Notes: generated by a model from the letters alone, not told the origin. A stretch of DNA of 64,000 bases from Metabacillus sp. B2-18 (GCF_021117275.1 NZ_CP088245.1:2207501-2271500); one strand, 5' to 3'; numbered from the stretch's first letter, positions 1 to 9,261 are shown. Program-made: numbers and translations.

Positions 1-498
1 AAGCATCGATTTGCAGTTCTCTATAATCGTAATGAAGATGGATCTCTGACTAAAAATGAAAAAATGGACGTTCAATTTGAACCATTATCAGAGCTTGAAT
101 CTGGTGGTGGTGGTTTATTGTCAACATTAGGAGATTACAGCCGTTTTGCTCATATGCTTGCTAACGGTGGAGAATTTGAGGGAGTGAAAGTTATTGGAGA
201 AAAAACAATTTCTTTTATGACAAAAAATCAACTAAATGATGAACAAGCTACAACATACAATTGGGACTATTTAGCCGGATACGGCTACGGACTCGGTGTT
301 CGGACTATGATGGATTCGGCACAAGGTGGAAGCAATGGCTCGGAAGGGGAATTTGGATGGTCAGGATTAGCCGGTACGTGGGTATTGATTGATCCTCAAG
401 AAAAGCTATCAGCTGTATATATGCAGCAAATGATACCAAACTTTGAAGCTTACCATCAGCCTAGGTTGCGAAATGTGATTTATGGAGCAGTAAAGTAA
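1..498 (+). CDS. Serine hydrolase, beta-lactamase/PBP family (C-terminal part)
   Basis: The reading frame is open from base 1, so this is the C-terminal part of a gene that begins before the window; the first ATG at 64 is internal. The segment has the late features of class C beta-lactamase-like serine hydrolases: a GGGGLLSTLGDYSRFA stretch, which in this family follows the active-site region, and a W-S-G-L-A-G-T-W block that stands where the family's third conserved box (H/W-x-G) lies. The N-terminal SxxK box is outside the window. Members are esterases or D-amino-acid peptidases, and the substrate cannot be told. A terminator follows directly. Confidence 0.8.
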   Translation, partial: KHRFAVLYNRNEDGSLTKNEKMDVQFEPLSELESGGGGLLSTLGDYSRFAHMLANGGEFEGVKVIGEKTISFMTKNQLNDEQATTYNWDYLAGYGYGLGVRTMMDSAQGGSNGSEGEFGWSGLAGTWVLIDPQEKLSAVYMQQMIPNFEAYHQPRLRNVIYGAVK

Positions 499-502
499 AG
501 TA

Positions 503-534
503 GCCTGTAATCGAATCTGATTACAGGCCTTTTC
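503..534 (+). terminator. Intrinsic terminator after the serine hydrolase gene
   Basis: A perfect 10-bp stem (GCCTGTAATC at 503-512 with GATTACAGGC at 519-528) with a 6-nt loop is followed by CTTTT. It lies a few bases after the stop codon and separates this gene from the Zur-controlled operon. Confidence 0.85.
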
Positions 535-682
535 GGTTATTAAAGTTTTTGAAAAAGTAATAACTTAACCTGATATGACATTTACCTCTACCTTTCTTAA
601 ATTAATTCTGATATAAAAAAAGCTATATTGTAAAGTTAAAAACTGCTAAAATAGAATTTATATAAAAAAATCCCAAATTTTG

Positions 683-712
683 TTGACAGTACATATAAAA
701 CTGATTTATGAT
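683..712 (+). promoter_or_regulatory. Sigma-A promoter of the metal/peptide ABC operon
   Basis: TTGACA at 683-688 and TATGAT at 707-712 are separated by 18 bp. The next Zur-like operator begins at 715, so a bound repressor would cover the transcription start. Seen directly; activity is inferred. Confidence 0.7.
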
Positions 713-714
713 AC

Positions 715-735
715 AAAGCGTAACAATTACGATTT
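715..735 (+). promoter_or_regulatory. Zur-box-like operator 1
   Basis: The 21-mer here differs from the Bacillus Zur consensus (AAATCGTAAT-n-ATTACGATTT) at only two defined positions. The right half-site ATTACGA is perfect and the left one reads GCGTAAC. It sits immediately downstream of the -10 element, the expected place for zinc-dependent repression. Confidence 0.7.
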
Positions 736-782
736 ATGTCATATAACTTTAAATAATCTACATAAAAATAATTTTGCTAATT

Positions 783-803
783 AAATCGTAACAATTTCGT
801 TTA
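783..803 (+). promoter_or_regulatory. Zur-box-like operator 2
   Basis: A second, weaker copy (AAATCGTAACAATTTCGTTT at 783-802). The left half TCGTAAC matches 6 of 7 positions and the right half ATTTCGT 5 of 7. It lies between the promoter and the ribosome binding site of the lipoprotein gene, 68 bp after box 1. Confidence 0.5.
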
Positions 804-829
804 ATGTACATAACGTGAGGAGATGTTTT

Positions 830-2362
830 ATGAAAACTACATTTTTGTCTATCATTATTGGAATCGTATTAATGCTGTCAGCATGCTCTAACTCAAGCAC
901 TAATAGTAAGGAAGCAGCAAACGAAGCCGAAGAAAAATCATTAACTTTTTTGTTTAATTTTCCTACAAGCACTCTTGATCCACACAAAGACGATAATAGT
1001 ACAACAGTACGAGCTGGAATCACTGAAACTTTAGTCAAGTTAAATGAAGATTTGGAGCTTGAACCTTGGCTTGCAATTGAGTGGAAAGCAATTGATGAAT
1101 TAACATGGTCATTTACCGTTCAGGACGGAGTACTGTTTCAAGACGGAACAAAATTAGATGCAGAAGCTGTGAAACAATCGTTTGAGCGTGGAATCAACGT
1201 TAGTGAATCAATGAAAGCAGCTTTAAAGCTAGAGTCAGTCTCAACTGAAGGAAATTCAGTTATTTTTAAAACAACACAACCTCTACCAGCTTTTCCTTCT
1301 GAATTAACACATCCGCATACGTCAATTGTTAAGGTAGAAGATGATGAGAAATTGAGAACTGCCCCAATAGGAACAGGACCTTTTGTTGTTGATACATTTG
1401 ATTCAGAGGTAAAGGTAGAGCTTACTAAAAATACTTCGTATTGGAATGGAGAACCAAAACTTGATAAAGTAACATTTGGTTTTAATTCAGATGCGAATGC
1501 AAGGGCTATGGCTCTTCAATCTGGGGAAGCGGATATCATTTATTATCTACCTTCTGAATTAGCCACCTCTTTAAAGAGTGATGAAAATATTGTAGTAGAA
1601 TCTGTGAGTAGTTTACGTACACATTTTATTTCCTATAACATGAACAGCTCTGAAGGTGCCGATGAAAAAGTCCGTCAAGCTTTGGATTCCTTATTTGATC
1701 GTGACGCAGTTGCCAATGACTTAATGGGAGGAATGGCTGTACCAGCAGGGGGGCCGTTTAATCCTGACTTTCCGTTTAGCATGAAAGCAGATCCCGTTAA
1801 ATATGATCCTAGTCATGCAAAGAAACTGCTTGAAGAAGCTGGTTATAAGGAAGATAAGGGTGTAATGGAGAAAAATGGAGAACCGTTGAAACTAGAGATG
1901 ATTACCTATCAATCAAGACCAGAGCTTCCACTTATAGCACAGATGCTTCAATCGAATGCAAAGGAAATAGGTGTTGAAATCAACATTAAATCTGTTGAAA
2001 ATATTGATGAGTACTTATCAACAAATGAGGAATGGGATATTGCAACATACAGTAATTTAACTGCTCCACGTGGAGATGTTGGATATTTCCTGAATTCTGC
2101 CTATTCACTTGATGGTGCTCTAAATATTGGTGAAATTAATGACTCAGAAATTAATGAAATTGTAACAGAGCTAAATAAAACAACAGATGTTGAGAAACGT
2201 AACGATCTTGGAAAACAGGTTGAAAACATGACTCAGCAAAAAATTTATCAATCTTATATTGTTCACCCAATGATCACTGTTGCGATGAATAGAGATGTAA
2301 AAAACTATTCAGTTTCAAAACAAGAATATTATTTAATAACAAATCAATTGGATGTAGAATAA
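830..2362 (+). CDS. ABC transporter substrate-binding lipoprotein (SBP_bac_5, oligopeptide/nickel type)
   Basis: Membrane-anchored extracellular receptor of an Opp/Dpp/Nik-type importer. The ATG at 830 is chosen because GTGAGGAG lies just upstream; a GTG at 815 would overlap that ribosome site. The 510-residue protein starts with a lipoprotein signal ending in L-S-A-C, with the lipidated Cys at about residue 19, followed by a Ser/Asn/Glu-rich linker and a full SBP_bac_5 fold (FNFPTSTLDPHKDD near the start, IGTGPFVV in the middle). It is the first gene of a six-gene operon. The Zur-like boxes upstream suggest the ligand is a zinc complex or metallophore rather than a nutritional peptide; this is inference. 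Confidence 0.9.
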   Translation: MKTTFLSIIIGIVLMLSACSNSSTNSKEAANEAEEKSLTFLFNFPTSTLDPHKDDNSTTVRAGITETLVKLNEDLELEPWLAIEWKAIDELTWSFTVQDGVLFQDGTKLDAEAVKQSFERGINVSESMKAALKLESVSTEGNSVIFKTTQPLPAFPSELTHPHTSIVKVEDDEKLRTAPIGTGPFVVDTFDSEVKVELTKNTSYWNGEPKLDKVTFGFNSDANARAMALQSGEADIIYYLPSELATSLKSDENIVVESVSSLRTHFISYNMNSSEGADEKVRQALDSLFDRDAVANDLMGGMAVPAGGPFNPDFPFSMKADPVKYDPSHAKKLLEEAGYKEDKGVMEKNGEPLKLEMITYQSRPELPLIAQMLQSNAKEIGVEINIKSVENIDEYLSTNEEWDIATYSNLTAPRGDVGYFLNSAYSLDGALNIGEINDSEINEIVTELNKTTDVEKRNDLGKQVENMTQQKIYQSYIVHPMITVAMNRDVKNYSVSKQEYYLITNQLDVE

Positions 2363-2363
2363 C

Positions 2364-3305
2364 GTGATTCGATTTCTTTTATCAAAAATTATACAAACTA
2401 TTGTCGTATTACTTTGTCTTTCGTTTTTGAGCTTTGTGTTCATTAAATTAGCACCCGGGGATCCTGTAAAGGCAATGTTGGATATTGATGAAGTGATGAT
2501 TACAGAAGCAGAAATTGAGGAAATAAGATCGGAGATGGGCTTTGATCAGCCCATCTTTGTTCAATATGGAATGTGGCTTAAACAGGCGATTAAGCTAGAT
2601 TTTGGGGAATCGTATTTAACAAACCGACCTGTTTTGAGTGAAATACAGGACCGCTTACAAGCTTCTCTTGAACTGATGGGAGGGGGAATGCTTGTTGTTA
2701 TCTTACTATCGATTCCATTAGGAGTTTGTTCAGCTGTTTATCAATCAAAATGGATTGATCATCTTGGACGAATTTTTGCTTTTTTCGGAGCTTCCATTCC
2801 AAGCTTTTGGCTGGGACTTTTATTGATATATTTCTTTAGTGTAAAGTTGAAGGTTCTTCCGTTTATCGGTCATAATGGTGCCGAAAGCCTTATTCTCCCA
2901 TCCCTTACATTAGGACTTGCAATGTCTGCTGTTTACGCTAGGCTATTGAGAGCGGCAATGCTTGAAACAATGAATAAGCCTTATATTAAGGCGTTGAGAA
3001 TGAAAGGCATCCGTGAAAAAAGCTTAATTTTTAAATACTCCTTACGTGAGAGCATGATACCAGTTGTTACGATGTTTGGTATGAGCCTTGGTAATCTATT
3101 GGCAGGGGCAATTGTTGTAGAAATATTATTTTCATGGCCTGGATTAGGAAAAATGGTCGTTGAAGCCATCATGAATCGAGACTATCCGTTAATCCAAGCT
3201 TATATATTACTTTCAGGCATTTTTGTCATGAGTATTAATTTAATTGTTGACTTATCGTATTATCTTTTAGACCCAAAATTAAGAAGAAAGGAGCAGAGAG
3301 CATGA
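2364..3305 (+). CDS. ABC transporter permease, OppB/DppB/NikB type
   Basis: First inner-membrane channel subunit of the importer. The 313 residues show the family layout: an N-terminal membrane helix, an extracytoplasmic segment with FGESYLTNRPV, then five further helices. The cytoplasmic EAA-like loop (about residues 190-225, containing MKGIREKSLIFKYSLRES) would dock on the ATPases. The gene starts at a GTG one base after the stop of the lipoprotein gene and overlaps the next permease by four bases (ATGA), so the genes are translationally coupled. Confidence 0.92.
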   Translation: MIRFLLSKIIQTIVVLLCLSFLSFVFIKLAPGDPVKAMLDIDEVMITEAEIEEIRSEMGFDQPIFVQYGMWLKQAIKLDFGESYLTNRPVLSEIQDRLQASLELMGGGMLVVILLSIPLGVCSAVYQSKWIDHLGRIFAFFGASIPSFWLGLLLIYFFSVKLKVLPFIGHNGAESLILPSLTLGLAMSAVYARLLRAAMLETMNKPYIKALRMKGIREKSLIFKYSLRESMIPVVTMFGMSLGNLLAGAIVVEILFSWPGLGKMVVEAIMNRDYPLIQAYILLSGIFVMSINLIVDLSYYLLDPKLRRKEQRA

Positions 3306-4147
3306 TAACGGATGTATTACATCTTAAGAAGAAAAAGCGAAATCTATTCATTCAAACGGGTGTACTATTACTCATCTTGATTATGCTCCTTTTTTTCTTA
3401 TCTTATCTATTTAATCCACATGATCCATTAAAAGTAAACACTGGTGAACGATTGCAGTCGCCTAGTATCGAGCATTTACTAGGAACAGATCAACTAGGTA
3501 GGGACATTTTAGCGAGGTTAACAGAAGGTGCCATCTACACATTGGGGATATCGGTTTTATCCATCTTTGTTTCTTTATTAATTGGCTTACCAGTTGGTGT
3601 TCTTTCAGGCTACTTCGGGAAAAAAATAGATCAATTATTTATGAGAGTAATTGATACGTTTGTTGCGTTCCCAGATTTTTTACTGGCAATCGCGATAACA
3701 GGATTACTTGGACCCGGAATTTGGAATGTGATGATTGCCATTATTTCAGTAAAGTGGGTAGGCTATGCCCGGTTAACACGTAGTATTGTCCTAACCGAGA
3801 AGCATAAGGACTATATTACGATGTCTGCTTTTAGTGGAAGTTCTGTTTGGAAAATCATGACACTACATTTATTTAAACATATCCTACCACAAGTGATTGT
3901 TTTAGCGTCATTAGATATAGGGAAAATCATTCTTCTTATTTCTTCCCTATCCTATATCGGGTTAGGAGCACAACCACCACTGCCAGAGTGGGGAGCGATG
4001 TTAAATGAAGGAAGATTATATTTTCAAACATCTCCAGCTTTAATTATTTTTCCCGGTCTAGCGATCATGCTTGTTGTGATGGCCTTTAATCTGATAGGAG
4101 ATGGCTTAAGAGATAAACTAGATGTTCAATTTAAAAGAAAGGGGTAG
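3302..4147 (+). CDS. ABC transporter permease, OppC/DppC/NikC type
   Basis: Second channel subunit, 281 residues. The N-terminal OppC_N region carries the family block HLLGTDQLGRDILARL around residues 58-73, followed by five membrane segments and an EAA loop near residues 180-195. It pairs with the OppB-type protein just upstream. The ATG overlaps the stop of the previous gene, and AAGAAAGGAG gives a good ribosome site. Confidence 0.92.
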   Translation: MITDVLHLKKKKRNLFIQTGVLLLILIMLLFFLSYLFNPHDPLKVNTGERLQSPSIEHLLGTDQLGRDILARLTEGAIYTLGISVLSIFVSLLIGLPVGVLSGYFGKKIDQLFMRVIDTFVAFPDFLLAIAITGLLGPGIWNVMIAIISVKWVGYARLTRSIVLTEKHKDYITMSAFSGSSVWKIMTLHLFKHILPQVIVLASLDIGKIILLISSLSYIGLGAQPPLPEWGAMLNEGRLYFQTSPALIIFPGLAIMLVVMAFNLIGDGLRDKLDVQFKRKG

Positions 4148-4154
4148 CTTTTAT

Positions 4155-5144
4155 ATGAATGACCCTCTTTTAGAGATGAAAGAATTATGTATCGTAGTAA
4201 AACATACAAATCAAACAATCATTCAATCTCTCTCGTTTACTATACATTCTGGAGATATGGTAGGCATTGTCGGGGAAAGTGGGAGTGGAAAGAGTGTTAC
4301 CGCACAGGCAATTTTAGGCTCCATTCCTATGTCGTTTAATATGAATGGCTCCATACTATTTGAGGGAGAATACATTTCTTTTCAGAAAAAAAACAAGTTG
4401 ATTGGGACTGAAATTTGTTATATTCCTCAAGACTATTCAAACGGCTTTTCTCCTTTCTTTAAAATAGGCTCTCAAATGAATGAACAATTGGCCACACATA
4501 CTTCTTTATCAAAAAAACAGAGAAAGAAAAGAATTTTAGACATGCTAGAAAGAGTACAACTACCGGCTGAAAAAGTTTATTCTTCTTATCACTTTGAACT
4601 TAGCGGTGGGCAATTACAACGAGTAGTTATTGCTTCTGCCATGATTCTTAATCCAAAGCTTCTTATATGTGATGAAATCACAACCGCATTAGACCCTAAA
4701 AATGCTGACCAAATTATGCAGCTTTTAAAAGACTTGCAAACACAATATAATACCGCCATTATTTTTATTAGTCATCAGCTTCATCATGTAATGAACTATT
4801 GTGACCAACTTGCTGTTATGTATGGTGGAGAATGGATGGAATACGGTCTAACAACTAAAATTAAAAAGAACCCTACACATCCGTATACACAACTACTTTT
4901 GAATACAATCCCAACGATTGAGGCAGATGCTGAACATCTTCAACTTATTCCTGGAGAACCTGGTGAAGTGAATCGTGAAGGCTGTCCATTTGCAACAAGA
5001 TGTCCTTATTGTGAACCCGTTTGCCTTCATTCACATGTTACATTAAAGGGAACACCCCTTCATCAAGTAGCTTGTCACCTTGTGACTACGAAAGAAGGAG
5101 AGGGAACAACAAGTGACTCTATTAAAAGTCCAGTCTATATCTAA
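4155..5144 (+). CDS. ABC transporter ATP-binding protein, OppD/DppD type
   Basis: Cytoplasmic ATPase that powers the importer. Visible motifs are Walker A GESGSGKS at residues 40-47, signature LSGGQLQR near 155, the Walker B region LLICDEIT, and an H-loop in IFISHQ. The C-terminal oligo_HPY extension is present with its cysteine-rich GCPFATRCPYCEPVC stretch, typical of the D subunit of Opp/Dpp systems. The ATG at 4155 is preceded by AAAGAAAGGGG; an in-frame ATG at 4122 lies inside the preceding gene without a ribosome site. 329 residues. Confidence 0.9.
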   Translation: MNDPLLEMKELCIVVKHTNQTIIQSLSFTIHSGDMVGIVGESGSGKSVTAQAILGSIPMSFNMNGSILFEGEYISFQKKNKLIGTEICYIPQDYSNGFSPFFKIGSQMNEQLATHTSLSKKQRKKRILDMLERVQLPAEKVYSSYHFELSGGQLQRVVIASAMILNPKLLICDEITTALDPKNADQIMQLLKDLQTQYNTAIIFISHQLHHVMNYCDQLAVMYGGEWMEYGLTTKIKKNPTHPYTQLLLNTIPTIEADAEHLQLIPGEPGEVNREGCPFATRCPYCEPVCLHSHVTLKGTPLHQVACHLVTTKEGEGTTSDSIKSPVYI

Positions 5145-5874
5145 AAACTACGGTAAACTTCCAGCTCTTGACAATATTTCTTTTTCTATAAGTGAAGGAA
5201 CAGCGTTAGGAGTTGTAGGGGAAAGTGGGAGTGGCAAAAGCACACTTATCAAGAGCATATTAAGTATGGAAAGCATCCATTCCGGTCATATTCTTTTTTT
5301 AAATCAAGATATTCATAAGTTAAAAGGTAAGCAGAAAAGAGAGTTGTATAAAGATATTCAAATCATTATGCAGGATCCTTTTTCTTCATTGAATGCTAAG
5401 CTTCCAGTATGGAAAAGTATGGTTGAACCAATTAGTAATTTCCGTGATCGAAAAGATACCTTATACCCAAATCTTTCTTTATTTGACATTGCCAAGAAGG
5501 TTGGTAAAATGGTTGGATTAAAAGAAGAGCACCTTACTAAATATCCTCATGAGCTTAGCGGTGGTCAAAAGCAACGGGTTTCTATTGCTAGAGGGATTAG
5601 TCTTCATCCAAGATTACTTATATTAGATGAGCCCACCTCAAGTCTTGATGTTTCCATACAAGCTCAAATTCTAATGCTGTTAAAATCTCTTAAAAAAGAA
5701 TTGCAAACTTCATTTTTATTCGTTTCACACGATTTAATGGCTGTACGTTTTTTATGTGATGAGATAGTAGTTTTAAAAGAAGGGAAGCTATTGGAACGCT
5801 TTTCTTCCGACGATATATTAAATGAAGAACGTCATGATTATACTAAACAACTTATACAGTATACTGCTATATAA
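5113..5874 (+). CDS. ABC transporter ATP-binding protein, OppF/DppF type
   Basis: Second ATPase of the heterodimeric pair, 253 residues. Walker A is GESGSGKS near residue 37, followed by the Q-loop MQDPFSSLNAK, signature ELSGGQKQR, Walker B LLILDEPTS and switch His in FVSHDL. It lacks the C-terminal oligo_HPY cysteine cluster, which makes it shorter than many OppF proteins. It starts at a GTG with GAAGGAGAGGG upstream and overlaps the previous gene by 32 bases. Confidence 0.9.
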   Translation: MTLLKVQSISKNYGKLPALDNISFSISEGTALGVVGESGSGKSTLIKSILSMESIHSGHILFLNQDIHKLKGKQKRELYKDIQIIMQDPFSSLNAKLPVWKSMVEPISNFRDRKDTLYPNLSLFDIAKKVGKMVGLKEEHLTKYPHELSGGQKQRVSIARGISLHPRLLILDEPTSSLDVSIQAQILMLLKSLKKELQTSFLFVSHDLMAVRFLCDEIVVLKEGKLLERFSSDDILNEERHDYTKQLIQYTAI

Positions 5875-5897
5875 AGCTGGCTAAGAAGGAGAAAGTA

Positions 5898-7241
5898 ATG
5901 AGATCTGTGTTAACTTCAGCTCCTTTACATAAAGGAAGCATTTTTACACATCGTGAATACTTAACATTAGCAATTCCCCTGATCATATCAGGGATTTCTA
6001 CGCCAATATTAGGAGCTGTTGATACAGCTGTTGTAGGAAGATTGCCTGATGCATCAGCAATTGGTGCCGTAGCACTTGGAGCTGTTATATTTAATACGAT
6101 GTATTGGTTGCTCGGTTTTTTACGCGTAAGTACAACAGGACTTACTTCACAAGCGAATGGCGCAAATGATGCTAAAGAAATGGCTCTAGCTTGTTTACGC
6201 CCTATGTTTTTGGCTGTATTTATAGGATCGTTATTTATCATTTTACAGATTCCGATTTTAAAGCTCTCACTCTATTTATTTGGTACCTCAGAATCAGTAG
6301 GAGACCTTGTTTCTACTTATTTTTCGATTCGAATTTGGGGAGCTCCTTTTGCCCTTTTAAATTATGTTTTGATTGGATGGCTGATGGGGCTAGGTAAGGT
6401 AAAGCTTTCTTTAAGCACTCAAATTACAATGAATGTGCTCAACATTGTGTTAGATCTCTTATTTGTTCTCGTGTTTGGTCTAGGAGTGGCTGGGGTAGCA
6501 TATGCAACGGTTATAGCTGAAATTAGTGCTATTTTTATCGGTCTATTCTTTATGATTCGTACAAAGTTGATTGACTTATCACTGATTCAATGGAGAATCT
6601 TAATTGAAAAAGCCCCTTTAGTGAAAATGCTGAAAGTAAATCGAGATTTTTTTCTTCGATCAATTTGCTTGTTAACAATGACGGTTACTTTTACAACAAT
6701 AGGTGCAAGACTGGGAGAAACAGCACTAGCCGCTAATGCGATCTTATTACAAATTCATTATTTGATGGCCTATTTACTTGGAGGGTTTGCAAATGCTTCT
6801 AGTATTGTAGTCGGAAGATCCATTGGTAGTAAGCAGTTTCCTCTTTTTAAGCGAGCGTTATCACTATCTCTATTTTGGGGAACTCTATCAGCTTGTTTAT
6901 TATCGTTAATTATGCTGCTGTTTGATGAGGGTATCTTCAATTTTTTTACAACGATAGAAGAAGTAAAGAATGCAGTTGTTGATTTAGGAATTTGGATGGT
7001 TATTTATCCAATCGCTGGTTTTTGGGCACTTCAATTGGAAGGGATCTTCGCAGGAGCGACAGATGCTAAATCGGTTCGAAACTCAATCTTTTTTGCGTTG
7101 CTTGCGTTTGTCATTGTAATCATCATATATGGTAAAGGTATTTCTCCACACGAACTATGGCTGTCATTTACTGTGTTTACTTTGGGTCGAACGGTATTTT
7201 TATCAATGTATGTTAGGAAGATTGAGAGAAGTAACTTTTAG
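5898..7241 (+). CDS. MATE family efflux transporter (DinF-like)
   Basis: Twelve-helix multidrug/toxin-extrusion protein of 447 residues. The N-terminal half has the DinF-type motif LGAVDTAVVGRLPDASAIGAVALG and a TGLTSQANGAND loop, and the C-terminal half repeats the fold (around GGFANASSIVVGRSIG). Exporters of this class use a sodium or proton gradient. It follows the importer after 23 bp with AAGGAG and no terminator between, so it belongs to the Zur-boxed operon. An exporter beside a metal-type importer resembles metallophore systems, where one protein secretes the chelator and the ABC system retrieves the complex; no biosynthetic gene is nearby. Confidence 0.88.
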   Translation: MRSVLTSAPLHKGSIFTHREYLTLAIPLIISGISTPILGAVDTAVVGRLPDASAIGAVALGAVIFNTMYWLLGFLRVSTTGLTSQANGANDAKEMALACLRPMFLAVFIGSLFIILQIPILKLSLYLFGTSESVGDLVSTYFSIRIWGAPFALLNYVLIGWLMGLGKVKLSLSTQITMNVLNIVLDLLFVLVFGLGVAGVAYATVIAEISAIFIGLFFMIRTKLIDLSLIQWRILIEKAPLVKMLKVNRDFFLRSICLLTMTVTFTTIGARLGETALAANAILLQIHYLMAYLLGGFANASSIVVGRSIGSKQFPLFKRALSLSLFWGTLSACLLSLIMLLFDEGIFNFFTTIEEVKNAVVDLGIWMVIYPIAGFWALQLEGIFAGATDAKSVRNSIFFALLAFVIVIIIYGKGISPHELWLSFTVFTLGRTVFLSMYVRKIERSNF

Positions 7242-7290
7242 GTAGGATGTTCAAGTAGAGAGCATTTTATTTGTAAATATAATGTGTATT

Positions 7291-7324
7291 GTCCTTCATA
7301 GATTGTCTGTTGAAGGACTTTTTC
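7291..7324 (+). terminator. Terminator of the ABC/MATE operon
   Basis: GTCCTTCA (7291-7298) pairs with TGAAGGAC (7311-7318) across a 12-nt loop and is followed by TTTTTCC. It ends the six-gene operon. The rest of the 300-bp gap to the next gene is AT-rich, with no clear coding signal. Confidence 0.7.
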
Positions 7325-7543
7325 CTATTTGATTTAATAAGTTTGATTCTTCAGTGTTTTTAAACTAATAGGTGTAGCCACTTTTTCTCTCATCTTTATA
7401 TCTCTAATAGCTTTTATAAGCAATTAATCCCATTGAAAATATTACCAAAATATGACACAATTTGATAGATTTCCTGATAAACTAGTAATAATTGTAATTT
7501 TAGATAATAATCGTTAATTCTATTAAAATTAGGTGAGGGTAAT

Positions 7544-8284
7544 ATGAGAAATTTGTTTTGGATTTTTTCGGCATTATTAATTATTTATGGACTAGCATCA
7601 TTATGGACAAATAGAATAAACATTGGAATTGTGTTTATTCTATTTCTTGGAATGATCTGTTTAGTAGTAAGTATTTATTTCAAGAAGTTAAAACAATATG
7701 TTCAAAGAAGAAAAAAGATTAAAAGAACAATTATTATTGTTTTATCCATTGGACTACTTACTGCAGCAAGTTTAGAAGCATTGCTATTAAGCGGGATGAT
7801 TGAAAAGGAGCCTCAAACCGTTGATTATATTCTCGTTTTTGGTGCTGGAGTAAAAAATGGTTCCCCAACCCCTGTGTTAAAAAACCGTTTGCAAAAAGCA
7901 ATTGAAATACATGGTAAATATCCAGAATCAAACATAATCGTGTCAGGTGGACTTGATACTGGTGAGCAATACACGGAAGCTTTTGTTATGAAGGAATACC
8001 TTATTATTAATGGTATACCAGAGCAAGTAATAATAATGGAGGATAAAGCAACAAGTACAAAAGAAAATGCTGATTTCAGTCAAAAGCTAATGTCAGGGAA
8101 ATCACAGGAAGTAATGGTTGTAACTAGTAATTATCATTTATTTCGTGCAAGTTATTATGCAAATAAAGCCGGACTTACTCCTTATCGTGCGGGAGCCCCT
8201 ATACCACTAAGTATTGTTCCACTTACACATTTAAGAGAAATGATGGGGATAGGGAAAATGTTGGTGGAAGATGTCCTTGATTAG
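7544..8284 (+). CDS. YdcF/SanA-like DUF218 membrane protein
   Basis: 246 residues. The first about 80 residues hold three probable membrane helices and a Lys/Arg-rich cytoplasmic loop. The remainder is a DUF218 domain: the DYILVFGAGVKNGSPTP entry, IIVSGGLDTGEQYTEA, the ATSTKENADFS block and VVTSNYHLFRASYYANKAG. Proteins of this family are linked to cell envelope functions, but the reaction is not established. AGGTGAGGG precedes the ATG, and the gene appears monocistronic. Confidence 0.85.
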   Translation: MRNLFWIFSALLIIYGLASLWTNRINIGIVFILFLGMICLVVSIYFKKLKQYVQRRKKIKRTIIIVLSIGLLTAASLEALLLSGMIEKEPQTVDYILVFGAGVKNGSPTPVLKNRLQKAIEIHGKYPESNIIVSGGLDTGEQYTEAFVMKEYLIINGIPEQVIIMEDKATSTKENADFSQKLMSGKSQEVMVVTSNYHLFRASYYANKAGLTPYRAGAPIPLSIVPLTHLREMMGIGKMLVEDVLD

Positions 8285-8356
8285 CTGGAAGCAAACTTTA
8301 TAAGTGAAACTTATTGATTTATATCGATAGATAAGGTCTTATCTACATGAAAATGA

Positions 8357-8473
8357 ATAAATCTTTGGAAAAAGGACGTATTACATGAGGATATAGTTAA
8401 TAATGTTCGGTGCATTTAAGCATTACTAGAAGAAGGCTATTCGTTTACAACTGTTAATGAGGAGCTGAAATAA
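8357..8473 (+). pseudogene. Possible decayed coding remnant
   Basis: Read in one frame this stretch gives a peptide-like sequence (INLWKKDVLHEDIVNN, then a stop, then ALLEEGYSFTTVNEEL) ending in a stop codon just before a terminator. It has no usable start and one internal stop. The amino-acid composition looks protein-like, but the family is not recognised. The call is tentative. Confidence 0.25.
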
Positions 8474-8484
8474 GAAAATGAAGG

Positions 8485-8523
8485 AGGAGTGAATACTAGA
8501 CAAAGTGTTTCACTCCTTTTTTA
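8485..8523. terminator. Bidirectional terminator
   Basis: AGGAGTGAA (8485-8493) pairs with TTCACTCCT (8509-8517) and is followed by TTTTTTAT on the plus strand. It lies between the remnant and the convergent minus-strand gene and could serve both directions. Confidence 0.7.
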
Positions 8524-8530
8524 TTTATAA

Positions 8531-9100
8531 CTATCGTGTCGTAGATTTGTATTTATTATCTCCCGGTAGAGTTTTAATGGTGTTCCATGCACCTATCGCA
8601 TCTTTTCGAGGTTTTCCTTTATTGGTCGGATCTTGATAGAAATCTCTTATGAATTGATTATATTCAAATTGTGGCGAGATCTCTTTAGTGAATGAAGGAT
8701 CTTTTTTTCGTTCTTCTTCTTCGTACCAAGCATTAACAACATCTTGAAACGTTTTTCCAGCATTGTTTTTAAAAAAGTTTTGTATGTAAGTAGAAAAATG
8801 AAATTGTTTGCCGATTTCTTTTATAAAAAACTCTCTGATATCTTGGCTGCATCTGTGATTTGGAATAATGACCGTATCTAAAGAGAGAGAATCATATTGT
8901 TTTGCTTGTGATGCTTTTTTCTTTGGAGCTTTAGTTATGACGCCCATTGATAGAAACATAATAATTCTTTCCGTTAGTTCTAATTTTGGTCCATATGATG
9001 GTATACCAAGTTCTTTACAAAAAGTAGCAAGCTCTTCTTTTAGCCAATAATAATTTTTAAAATCCTCTATGTTCATTTCTTTACATAACTTTGGTCTCAT
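8531..9100 (-). CDS. SAP-like domain protein (DUF6434-type)
   Basis: 189 residues on the minus strand. An N-terminal SAP-like helix-turn-helix (about residues 20-52, with ELATFCKELGIPSYGPKLEL) is a fold commonly used to bind nucleic acids. The middle and C-terminal parts contain HFSTYIQNFFKNNAGKTFQDVVNAWYEEE and a short repeat-like FIRDFYQDPTNKGKPRKDAIGAWN. Similar cytoplasmic proteins occur in Bacillus, with no known function that I can name. It is transcribed alone. Confidence 0.7.
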   Translation of the reverse strand: MRPKLCKEMNIEDFKNYYWLKEELATFCKELGIPSYGPKLELTERIIMFLSMGVITKAPKKKASQAKQYDSLSLDTVIIPNHRCSQDIREFFIKEIGKQFHFSTYIQNFFKNNAGKTFQDVVNAWYEEEERKKDPSFTKEISPQFEYNQFIRDFYQDPTNKGKPRKDAIGAWNTIKTLPGDNKYKSTTR

Positions 9101-9261
9101 TATTTATTAAACTCCTTTAAAATTTGAAGATGATTTCGAACGTTTGTTCCATTATATAGAAAATTATGGAATCGGACAAGGGGGAATAGTAATAAAAAGT
9201 TATTTTTCATGCTATACCACTTTCCATAAGTTATAATAAAATAATAATAAAGGGGGATCTA

